Source of the DNA: Curtobacterium sp. VKM Ac-2865
GTDB lineage: Bacteria > Actinomycetota > Actinomycetes > Actinomycetales > Microbacteriaceae
Assembly (NCBI RefSeq): GCF_015350905.1
Contig: NZ_JADKRZ010000005.1
Location: 1 to 64,000 of the forward strand
Length of the DNA: 64,000 nucleotides
Direction of reading: 5' to 3'
The position numbers and the translations under genes are program-made. Positions 25,189 through 32,685 of this stretch are shown one piece after another. The number at the start of each line of letters is the position of its first letter. Within the stretch, counting starts at the first letter, position 1. A model generated the notes under the pieces. The model saw only the letters and a list, made by a program, of their open reading frames with translations, was not told where the DNA came from and did no database searches.

Positions 25189-26187
25189 CTAGCCGTGCCG
25201 ACGTTCCGTCGACGTCAGCAGCTGCTCGACCTCACCGATCTCCATCGTCTCCGGCGAGACCGACTGCAGCGGGGCCGCCGAAGGGGCGTGCACCGCGTCG
25301 ACCAGCCGGTGCATCATCGCGACGGCGTCGTCGACGACTTCCGTGCTCTTGGCCTGCACTCCGTGCAGCAGCCACTGCGCGGTCTCGAGCTCGTGGTACA
25401 CCCGCGCCCGCTGGGCGAGCTGGCGGTCACGACCGCCACCGTTCGCCTCGTACGCGCTGAGGACGGTGTCGAAGGCCTCGTGCCGGCCGGGGAGCACCCA
25501 GGCCAGGTCCTTGGCCGGGTCGCCGAGCCGCAGCTCGCCCCAGCCGAGCACGCCGGTGACGTCGTCGCCGTCGACGAGCAGGGCCTCGGTGCCGAGGGCG
25601 CCGTGCACGACGGTCGGGGTGAACTGCCAGAGCTGCTGGTCGCGCGCGGCACCCTCCCAGCGCTCCTGCAGGGCGGCGGGGACGAGCTTCGTCGCGACCG
25701 CACGGTCCATCACGGACACGGCGGACCGCAGGACCTCGAACGGGGTCAGGGACGGCAGACCGGCGTCGGTCACGAAGCTCGTGGGCAGCACGTGGACGGC
25801 GGCGATGGCGCGTCCGACGCTGGTGGCCAGCTCCGGACGCTCGGCGAGCGTGCCGAGGGCGGGGTGCGCGCCGGGGACGTAGGTCGTGAGGATGGCGCGG
25901 GTCGACCCGACGGGCGCCTGTCCGCGGTACTCCGGGACGGCGAACGGGAGGCGCGACCTGATCCCGGCGCTCAGCGCCCGGATCGCGAGGAGGTCGGCCG
26001 ACTGCCGGGCCTCCGCCCGCTGGTTGCGCGGTCGCCGGATCACCGACTCGCGTCCCTCGGAGTCGTGGAGGAGCGCCGACTCGTAGTCGCCGGAGGCGAC
26101 CGAGCCGAGCGTGCGTGTGCCCGTGACCTCGAGTCCGGGGACGGTCGTCGTCGCCAACGCCGCTAGAGTGAACTGGGATCCCGCCAT
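25189..26187 (-). CDS. Aminoglycoside/macrolide phosphotransferase-like kinase
   Basis: 332 residues of APH-like kinase fold: N-lobe with SGDYESALLHDSEG and a basic VIRRPRNQRAE strand, then a C-lobe with the catalytic-loop region TVVHGALGTEALLVDGDDVTGVLGWGELRLGDPAKDLAWVL. In active APH kinases the catalytic loop is HGDLHxxN and the metal site is DWE. Here the loop reads HGALGTEAL and the later motif GWGEL, so the catalytic Asp and the DFG-like Asp are both replaced. It may therefore be a pseudokinase. I recall such a gene beside adnAB/nudC in Microbacteriaceae. ATG 26187 is leaderless (TACCCT 7 nt upstream). Confidence 0.78.
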   Translation of the reverse strand: MAGSQFTLAALATTTVPGLEVTGTRTLGSVASGDYESALLHDSEGRESVIRRPRNQRAEARQSADLLAIRALSAGIRSRLPFAVPEYRGQAPVGSTRAILTTYVPGAHPALGTLAERPELATSVGRAIAAVHVLPTSFVTDAGLPSLTPFEVLRSAVSVMDRAVATKLVPAALQERWEGAARDQQLWQFTPTVVHGALGTEALLVDGDDVTGVLGWGELRLGDPAKDLAWVLPGRHEAFDTVLSAYEANGGGRDRQLAQRARVYHELETAQWLLHGVQAKSTEVVDDAVAMMHRLVDAVHAPSAAPLQSVSPETMEIGEVEQLLTSTERRHG

Positions 26188-26194
26188 GCCCCAC

Positions 26195-26200
26195 AGGGTA
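26195..26200 (-). promoter_or_regulatory. -10 box of the phosphotransferase-like gene
   Basis: TACCCT (minus strand) ends 7 nt before ATG 26187. Confidence 0.5.
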
Positions 26201-26306
26201 GGTCCGCTGGCGTCGCGAACGGTGCGCGCCACGCTGACCCGACCGGATGCCCGCCGTCGGCTCGCCGAGTGCGAGCCGCATCGATCCCGACCCGAGGAGT
26301 CACCCT

Positions 26307-27242
26307 GTGACCGAGGAGTTCGCCGCCCGGCTGCCGCTCGCCCGCAACGAGCTCGACCGCGATGCCGAGTACCGCAGCACCCCCGACCTCGGACGGGTCC
26401 TGCGCGACGACCCCTCGACGCGGTTCCTGCCCGTGCATGGCGCCGCGATGCTGCGGAACGCCGACGGCACGCTGCGCTTCGTCCCCGCCGAGTCCGTCCT
26501 GCAGTCCGCGCCGTTGATCTACCTCGGACGCTCCCTGTCCGACGCGGCCGACGCCCCGGCGGGCACCCGCTTCGTCGCGGCCCTCGTCGACGCCGACACC
26601 GCTGGCCGCATCGAACCGGACGCGGACGCCTGGGAGAACCTGCGCATGTTCGGCACGGAGCTGTCCGCTCGTGACCAGGGCCTGGCGGTCGAGGCCGTGG
26701 CGATGGCGAACTGGCACGCGGTGCACGGGTTCTCGCCCCGCACCGGCTCCGACACCGAGGTGGTCACCGGCGGCTGGGTCCGCCGCGACGACCAGGGCCA
26801 CGAGCTCTTCCCGCGCACCGACGCCGCGGTGATCGTCGGCGTGACCGACCGCGACGACCGCATCCTGCTCGGGTCGAACGCGGCGTGGGACGACGACCGC
26901 TACTCGTTGCTCGCCGGGTTCGTCGAACCGGGGGAGTCGCTCGAGGACGCCGTCCGCCGCGAGGTCCACGAGGAGTCCGGCGTGCACGTCGAGGAACCCG
27001 AGTACCTCGGCTCGCAGCCCTGGCCGTTCCCGGCGTCGCTCATGGTCGGCTTCCGCGCCAGGGCACTCGACGGCGACCCGTCGACCGTCCGGCCCGACGG
27101 TGTCGAGATCCTCGACGTCCGGTGGTTCTCACGAGAGGACATCCGCGAACGTGCCGGGACCACCCTGATGCTGCCCGGTCGGACCTCCATCGCGCGGGCC
27201 ATCATCGAGGAGTGGTACGGCGCCCCGCTGGACCTGCCGTGA
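26307..27242 (+). CDS. nudC: NAD(H) pyrophosphatase NudC, zinc-ribbon cysteines absent
   Basis: 311 residues. It hydrolyses NADH/NAD+ to NMN(H) and AMP; in other bacteria it also removes NAD caps from RNA. The Nudix box starts near Gly204 (GFVEPGESLED...REVHEESGV) and is followed by the NudC signature SQPWPFPASLM. The domain that normally holds four zinc-binding cysteines is present in outline (about 140-172: HGFSPRTGS...GWVRRDDQGHELFPRTD) but contains no Cys. The start is GTG 26307 with GAGGAG 8 nt upstream. It overlaps uvrD2 by 4 bp, so the two are translationally coupled. Confidence 0.9.
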   Translation: MTEEFAARLPLARNELDRDAEYRSTPDLGRVLRDDPSTRFLPVHGAAMLRNADGTLRFVPAESVLQSAPLIYLGRSLSDAADAPAGTRFVAALVDADTAGRIEPDADAWENLRMFGTELSARDQGLAVEAVAMANWHAVHGFSPRTGSDTEVVTGGWVRRDDQGHELFPRTDAAVIVGVTDRDDRILLGSNAAWDDDRYSLLAGFVEPGESLEDAVRREVHEESGVHVEEPEYLGSQPWPFPASLMVGFRARALDGDPSTVRPDGVEILDVRWFSREDIRERAGTTLMLPGRTSIARAIIEEWYGAPLDLP

Positions 27243-29002
27243 CGCCAGGCCAGCAGAGCGCCGAGCCGCAGCCGCGACCCCCGGTGCAGCCGCCGTCGCC
27301 CGAAGCGCTGCTCGCCGCCCTCGACGCTGAGCAGCGCACGGTCGCGACGACCCTGCTCGGCCCGGTCGCGGTGCTCGCGGGTGCGGGGACCGGCAAGACC
27401 CGCGCCATCACGCACCGGATCGCGTACGGCGTGGCCACCGGCACCTACTCGCCGAACCACGTCCTCGCGCTGACCTTCACGACCCGCGCCGCCGGTGAAC
27501 TGCGCTCGCGCCTGCGGGCCCTCGGTGCCGGCGCGGTGCAGGCACGCACGTTCCACGCCGCGGCGATGTCGCAGCTGAGCTACTTCTGGCCGGACACGGT
27601 CGGCGGGCACGCCCCGAAGATCGTCGAGTCGAAGGCGCGGATCATCGCCCACGCGGCGGACACCGTCGGCATGCGCGTCGACAAGCCCGTGCTGCGCGAC
27701 CTGGCGGGGGAGGTCGAGTGGCGCAAGGTGCAGCGCCTGACCTACGACGAGTACGAGGCCGCCGCCGCCGACCGGGCCATGCCCCGCGAGACCTCGCCGT
27801 CCCGGGTCATCGACCTGATGCGCGCGTACGAGCGGCTGAAGGACGACCGCCGGCAGCTCGACTTCGAGGACGTGCTGCTCGCGACGCTCGGGATGGTCGA
27901 GTCCGAACCGCGGGTCGCCAGCTACGTCCGGCAGCAGTACCGGTTCTTCGTGGTCGACGAGTACCAGGACGTCTCGCCCGTGCAGCACGACCTGCTCCGC
28001 GCCTGGCTCGGCGACCGGCAGGACCTCTGCGTCGTCGGGGACGCCAGCCAGACCATCTACTCGTTCGCGGGGGCGTCGAGTCGGTACCTGCTGGGCTTCG
28101 GCTCCGAGTTCCCGCGCGGGTCCGTCCTGCGCCTGGAACGGAACTACCGCTCGACACGGGAGGTCGTGCACGCCGCCAACGCCCTGATGCGCGGACGTCC
28201 CGGTGCGCTCGACCTCGCGGCGCAGCAGACCGAGCCCGGCCCGGCGCCCGTCGTCCTGCCGTGCGTGCACGACGGCGACGAGGCGGCCACGGTCTCCCGG
28301 CAGATCACCGAGCTCGTGCAGGCCGGGTCGGCCTACGGTGACTGCGCGGTGCTGTTCCGCGTCGGCGCACAGTCCGCCGCGCTCGAGGCAGCACTCGGTC
28401 GCGCCGGGATCCCGTACCGCGTGCAGGGCGGCACCCGGTTCTTCGACCGGCCGGAGGTGAAGCTCGCCGTGCACCACATGCGCGGCGAGGCGATCCGGCA
28501 GACCGATGACGAACTGACCCGGCGCGTCGGCCTGGTGCTGCAGGTCAGCGGATGGACCCCCACCGCTCCCGAGGGCACCGGCGCGGTCCGCGAGCAGTGG
28601 GAAGCCCTGCAGGCGATCATGGGCCTCGCCGAGGACGCCCCCGCCGGCACGAGCATGCAGGAGTTCACGCAGGACCTGGTCGACCGCGCCGCGACCCACC
28701 ACGAGCCCGAGCTCGACGCCGTCACGCTGGCGACGCTGCACTCGTCCAAGGGCCTGGAGTGGCAGAACGTGATGATCGTCGGTGCCGCGGAGGGCCTGCT
28801 GCCGATCTCGCACGCGACCACCGAGGACGAGGTCGACGAGGAACGGCGGTTGTTCTACGTCGGACTGACCCGAGCGCGGCGCAGCGTGACCGTCATGTGG
28901 TCACGGCAGGGGTCGTCGCGCGGGGGTGCCCGCGCGCCGAGTCGGTTCCTGGCAGCCCTCGACACGCACACCGCGGGTGCGGCCGCACCGGTCGTCGGCT
29001 GA
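27239..29002 (+). CDS. uvrD2: UvrD2-like superfamily 1 DNA helicase, short form
   Basis: 587 residues. Walker A is GAGTGKTR (about 48-55). Further motifs are LTFTTRAAGEL, VVDEYQDVSPVQ (about 239), GDASQTIYSFAGAS, LERNYRST, TLHSSKGLEW and FYVGLTRARR. These define a 3'-5' SF1A helicase. M. tuberculosis UvrD2 (about 700 aa) carries a tetracysteine module and an HRDC domain; this protein ends soon after motif VI, so both are missing. GTG 27239 overlaps nudC by 4 bp. The last 110 bp lie antisense to the 3' end of the next gene. Confidence 0.87.
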   Translation: MTPGQQSAEPQPRPPVQPPSPEALLAALDAEQRTVATTLLGPVAVLAGAGTGKTRAITHRIAYGVATGTYSPNHVLALTFTTRAAGELRSRLRALGAGAVQARTFHAAAMSQLSYFWPDTVGGHAPKIVESKARIIAHAADTVGMRVDKPVLRDLAGEVEWRKVQRLTYDEYEAAAADRAMPRETSPSRVIDLMRAYERLKDDRRQLDFEDVLLATLGMVESEPRVASYVRQQYRFFVVDEYQDVSPVQHDLLRAWLGDRQDLCVVGDASQTIYSFAGASSRYLLGFGSEFPRGSVLRLERNYRSTREVVHAANALMRGRPGALDLAAQQTEPGPAPVVLPCVHDGDEAATVSRQITELVQAGSAYGDCAVLFRVGAQSAALEAALGRAGIPYRVQGGTRFFDRPEVKLAVHHMRGEAIRQTDDELTRRVGLVLQVSGWTPTAPEGTGAVREQWEALQAIMGLAEDAPAGTSMQEFTQDLVDRAATHHEPELDAVTLATLHSSKGLEWQNVMIVGAAEGLLPISHATTEDEVDEERRLFYVGLTRARRSVTVMWSRQGSSRGGARAPSRFLAALDTHTAGAAAPVVG

Positions 29003-29750
29003 CCGACAGGTCGTCCCGCTCGAACACGAGCTGGTCGGTCCCCGGCGCGACGGTGGTGCGCGGCAGGAGCTCGACCACCGACCGTGCGACGGCCGCGGCG
29101 ACCGCGCCGGTGCGCCACGGTGAGAGCGGCGCCGCGGGACGTCCCCACACCTGGGCGGCGATCGCGGGCCACGCGGGGTCGTCGTCGACGTGCGCGTACT
29201 CCAGGCACTGCAGGCACGGGCCGCTGCCCGGCACGACGAGCGGCCCGACGCGGACCCGGCCGTCGCCCACGACGACCGGCAGGTGCGGTGTGCCGCGGCG
29301 CGTCCACGCCGAGCGGAGCGCCGGGTCGACGACGTGGTCCGCGACGACGACGGCGATGCGGGGGTCCGGGTCCGGCAGCGCGACGGGGCCGCCGCGGGGA
29401 GCCGTGGTGCGGACGACGGTGATGCCCTCGCCCGTCAGGAAGGCGTCCAGCGTCGACGCGAGGGCGCCGGTGCCGTGGACCTCGACCCGGGTGAGCGGCT
29501 CCGGCAGCATGTCGAGCACCGCCGGGGACGCCGCCCCGAGCACCTGCGCCGCCACCTCGGGGCGACACCGGACGCTCGCCGCGAGGCCGGACAGGGCGTC
29601 GCGGCTGGTCTCCCGCCGGAGGGCGCAGAGGAAGCGTTCCTCGGCCGTGGTCGGCACCCCGATCACGGCGCGCGGCGGGTCGACGCCGAGCTGGACGGTC
29701 GCCGGGTCACGCCAGACGAACTCGAGCGACGGATCGATGCGGATGCCCAT
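28893..29750 (-). CDS. Orphan Ocin-ThiF/cyclodehydratase-like protein
   Basis: 285 residues. An N-terminal winged-helix-like part covers about 1-90. A truncated ThiF-like Rossmann core follows, with VEVHGTGALASTL and RIAVVVADHVVDP. GPCLQCLEYAHVDDDPAWP and a late HPRCAC give Cys pairs that could bind zinc. This resembles the bacteriocin/TOMM cyclodehydratase partner domain and the uncharacterised actinobacterial protein at the Rv3196 position. No precursor peptide, YcaO or dehydrogenase gene is visible nearby, so a peptide-modification role is not supported by context. The 3' end overlaps uvrD2 by 110 bp. Confidence 0.65.
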   Translation of the reverse strand: MGIRIDPSLEFVWRDPATVQLGVDPPRAVIGVPTTAEERFLCALRRETSRDALSGLAASVRCRPEVAAQVLGAASPAVLDMLPEPLTRVEVHGTGALASTLDAFLTGEGITVVRTTAPRGGPVALPDPDPRIAVVVADHVVDPALRSAWTRRGTPHLPVVVGDGRVRVGPLVVPGSGPCLQCLEYAHVDDDPAWPAIAAQVWGRPAAPLSPWRTGAVAAAVARSVVELLPRTTVAPGTDQLVFERDDLSVSRRPVRPHPRCACRGLPGTDSARGHPRATTPAVTT

Positions 29751-29861
29751 GCGTCCACCGTGGCGGACGCGCGGAGCGGACGGGCGGTCGCCGGGGGATC
29801 TGTGGAGAACCCGCCGGACCGCCGGCCGCGCGCCGGGGCCGACCCGGGCCTCCCGGTCGGG

Positions 29862-31277
29862 TCAGCGCGGGCCGGCGTCCGGTGCCGGACCGGTCGCGTC
29901 GGGACCGTCGCCGGGCTCGTCGTCGATCCCACCGGACTCGTCCTCACGCGGCCGCGAGCCGGTGGCGTCGTTCAGCAGGTCCTCGAGCGCCCGGTCGAAC
30001 TCGTCGTCCTCCTGGGTGTGCCCGGGGTTCCGGAGCCGTGCGACCAGCGCGTCCGGGGCGTCGACGTCCTCGGACGTCGGCACCAGGTCGAAGTGCTCCC
30101 ACAGGGCGTCCCGCTGCTCGGCGCCGAGCTCGTCGGTGACGCGCTGCCACATCGCTGCGGCCTCGCGCAGGCGACGGGGGCGGAGTTCGAGGCCGACGAG
30201 CGTGGCGAACGCCGACTCGGCCGGTCCGCCGGCTGCCCGTCGACGACGGACGGTCTCGGCGATCGCACCGGACCGGGGCAGGCGTGCGGTGGCCGCGGCG
30301 GTGACGGTGTCGACCCAGCCCTCCACCAGGGCGAGCATCGTCTCGAGGCGCGCCAGGGCGGCGTCCTGCTCGGGGGTGCGCGGCGGGATCAGCGCACCGG
30401 ACGCGAGGGCGTCGCGGAGCTGCTCCTGGTCCGTGGGGTCGATGTCGGCAGCGAGTTCCTCGACCCGGTCGAACGGGATGTGGATGCCGCGGGCGTACTC
30501 CGTGATCGAGGAGATGATGTGCAGCCGCAGCCAGCGCGCCGAGCGGAACAGCCGCGCGTGGGCGAGCTCGCGGACGGCGAGGTAGATGCGGACCTCGTCC
30601 ACGGGGACGTCGAGGCCCTCGGCGAACTCGGCGACGTTCTGCGGCAGGAGTGCGGCGACCTGCTCGTCGAGGAGGGGGACGCCGACGTCGCCGCCCGACA
30701 CGACCTCCTTCGAGAGCTGTCCGACGACCTGGCCGAGCTGGATCGCGAAGAGTGCTCCACCCACCCCGCGCATGGCCTTCGAGACGTCACCGAGCATCGC
30801 CTTGAGCTCCTCGGGTGCGCGCTGGTCGATCGCCTCGGTCAGGGCACCGGCGATGCTCGCGGCCACGGGTTCGGCGATCTGCGTCCACACGGGCGCGGTC
30901 GCCTTCGCCCACTGCTCGCGGGTGTACAGGCTCGGCGTGGCGGTGAGCTCGGCCACGGTGGTGACCTCGTCGAGCCACAGTGCCGCGACCTGGAAGGCCT
31001 GGTCGCTCGCCTGGCTGGTCGCCGGGTCGATGCCGTGGGCGCCGTCCTTCGCGATCGCCGTCGCGCGTTCGGCCGTCACCGTGAAGTCGATGCCGTCGCC
31101 GCCGCTCTGCGCCGCACGCTGCAGCTGGCTCATCAGGTTGGCCACGAAGGCCGGGTCGTTCGGCAGGCCAGCGGCGCCCGCGAGCTGCGACGGGTCGATC
31201 TGGCCCTCTCCGGCGAGGAGCTTGCGGAGCATCTCCTGGAAGTCGTCGTCCGGCCCCGGCTGCGGTTCATCAGGCAT
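29862..31277 (-). CDS. Zincin_2 (DUF2342) family putative metalloprotease
   Basis: 471 residues, largely helical. The family hallmark region is IYLAVRELAHARLF, with Arg236-Glu237-x-x-His240 in the place of a zincin HExxH; the first metal His is an Arg here. A second conserved stretch is ARGIHIPFDRVEELAADIDPTDQEQL. Residues 430-471 are an acidic, Pro-rich tail. It matches the Rv3195-type protein (also called putative hydrolase TIGR03624). Activity is unproven, and the missing first His makes classical zinc catalysis doubtful. ATG 31277 is leaderless (TAGCGT 7 nt upstream), divergent from the Lon-like gene. Confidence 0.82.
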   Translation of the reverse strand: MPDEPQPGPDDDFQEMLRKLLAGEGQIDPSQLAGAAGLPNDPAFVANLMSQLQRAAQSGGDGIDFTVTAERATAIAKDGAHGIDPATSQASDQAFQVAALWLDEVTTVAELTATPSLYTREQWAKATAPVWTQIAEPVAASIAGALTEAIDQRAPEELKAMLGDVSKAMRGVGGALFAIQLGQVVGQLSKEVVSGGDVGVPLLDEQVAALLPQNVAEFAEGLDVPVDEVRIYLAVRELAHARLFRSARWLRLHIISSITEYARGIHIPFDRVEELAADIDPTDQEQLRDALASGALIPPRTPEQDAALARLETMLALVEGWVDTVTAAATARLPRSGAIAETVRRRRAAGGPAESAFATLVGLELRPRRLREAAAMWQRVTDELGAEQRDALWEHFDLVPTSEDVDAPDALVARLRNPGHTQEDDEFDRALEDLLNDATGSRPREDESGGIDDEPGDGPDATGPAPDAGPR

Positions 31278-31284
31278 GCCGACT

Positions 31285-31290
31285 ACGCTA
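31285..31290 (-). promoter_or_regulatory. -10 box of the Zincin_2 gene
   Basis: TAGCGT (minus strand) ends 7 nt before ATG 31277. Confidence 0.5.
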
Positions 31291-31378
31291 ATCGCTGCTC
31301 GTGGGGCCGCGCCTGGGACGGCCCCGTGGGATCGCTCCTCCGGGTGCGCCCAGGGCGAACAGCGCCGGAAGGACCCCG

Positions 31379-32488
31379 TTGACCATCTTCGCGACCGCCC
31401 CCCGCCGCCGCTCCCGCCGTCGGACCGTCGGGTGGACGTTCGTCGTCGGCGCCGTCGTCCTGGCGATCGTGGCGAGCGTGCTGCCGAGCCCGTACGTCAT
31501 CGAGCTGCCCGGCCCGGTGTTCAACACCATCGGCACGCAGAAGCAGGGCACCGGCAAGGACGCCAAGGACGTCGAGCTCATCGAGATCGACGGCCACCAG
31601 ACCTACCCGACCGCCGGTGCGCTCGACATGCTGACCGTCAGCGTCCAGGGCACCGCGACGCAGCGACCGCCGTGGACGAGCGTCATCCGGGCGCTCTTCA
31701 CGAAGTCGCAGGCCGTGGTCCCCGCCTCGGCGATCTACCCACCCGGCACGACGACCGAGCAGGTGGACAAGCAGGACGCCGCCGACATGACGAACTCCCA
31801 GCAGTCAGCCGTCGCCGCCGCACTCATCCAGCAGGGGGAGCGGATCCCCACCACGCTCGAGGTCGGCACCGTCGCGAAGGGCTCCCCGGCGGACGGCGAG
31901 ATCCGCACGGGCGACGTCATCACCGCCTTCGACGGCAAGTCCCTCACGACGAACGCGGACGCCACCACGCTGCGCGGGCTCGTCGCCGACCACGGCACGT
32001 CCAGCCCGGCGACCGTCACGATCCGCCGGGGCGACGCCACCCGCCAGGTCCGGGCCACCCCGGTCGACCAGGACGGCACGGCCCTGCTCGGGGTCGGCGT
32101 CGTGGAGAAGTACGACTTCCCGTTCGACGTGTCGATCAAGCTGCAGGACGTCGGCGGCCCGAGTGCCGGCATGATGTTCGCTCTCGGGATCATCGACGAG
32201 ATCACCCCGGGCAAGCTCAACGGCGGCAAGCACGTCGCCGGCACCGGCACGATCACCGCCGGCGGCGAGGTCGGCCCCATCGGCGGCATCCGCCAGAAGC
32301 TCTACGGCGCGAAGGCGGCGGGAGCGACCGTGTTCCTCGCCCCGGCGTCGAACTGCGACGAGGTCGTCGGTCACGTCCCCGACGGACTCGACGTCTACGC
32401 CGTGAAGACCCTGGACCAGGCGGTCTCCGACCTCGGCACGATCGCGAGCGGGAAGAGCACGGCCGGCCTCGCCACCTGCGGTCGCTGA
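31379..32488 (+). CDS. Membrane-anchored PDZ-Lon (S16) protease
   Basis: 369 residues: a basic N-terminus, one membrane helix (about 15-38), a PDZ domain (about 150-240) and a Lon-type proteolytic domain. The catalytic Ser is in GPSAGMMFALGI, and the Lys is in IGGIRQKLYGAKAAGA. This is the YlbL/Rv3194c architecture, an extracytoplasmic Ser-Lys protease. The start is set at TTG 31379 because GGAAGGA lies 5 nt upstream and the helix follows directly; GTG 31301 would add 26 residues. It precedes the UPF0182 gene but has its own terminator. Confidence 0.85.
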   Translation: MTIFATAPRRRSRRRTVGWTFVVGAVVLAIVASVLPSPYVIELPGPVFNTIGTQKQGTGKDAKDVELIEIDGHQTYPTAGALDMLTVSVQGTATQRPPWTSVIRALFTKSQAVVPASAIYPPGTTTEQVDKQDAADMTNSQQSAVAAALIQQGERIPTTLEVGTVAKGSPADGEIRTGDVITAFDGKSLTTNADATTLRGLVADHGTSSPATVTIRRGDATRQVRATPVDQDGTALLGVGVVEKYDFPFDVSIKLQDVGGPSAGMMFALGIIDEITPGKLNGGKHVAGTGTITAGGEVGPIGGIRQKLYGAKAAGATVFLAPASNCDEVVGHVPDGLDVYAVKTLDQAVSDLGTIASGKSTAGLATCGR

Positions 32489-32542
32489 CCGGCGGTTCCC
32501 GACCGCCTGTCCCGTCGACGGGACCGGCGTCGGTGACCTGCA

Positions 32543-32572
32543 CCGAGCCTCCAGTCCGGTCTGGAGGCTCGG
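32543..32572. terminator. Hairpin after the PDZ-Lon gene, GAGCCTCC repeat copy
   Basis: CCGAGCCTCCAG (32543-32554) and CTGGAGGCTCGG (32561-32572) are perfect 12-bp complements with a 6-nt loop. The arms are the dispersed motif in the opposite order from the hairpin at 6947. Confidence 0.7.
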
Positions 32573-32685
32573 GGGCGCTTCCTGAGATCGGGTACAGCTT
32601 CACTGTCGGCGGCGTCCCATAGGATCGTGGGACTGACGGCCCGGTGCGCCGGGCCGGCCGGTCCGACACGTCTGGAGCACATCAC

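Noticed and set aside
25189-26187. Antibiotic-resistance phosphotransferase
   Set aside because: The catalytic HGD and metal-binding Asp motifs are altered, and the gene sits in a housekeeping block.
28893-29750. Thiazole/oxazole-modified peptide (TOMM) biosynthesis cluster
   Set aside because: Only the partner-like protein is present; no YcaO, dehydrogenase, precursor peptide or exporter is adjacent.
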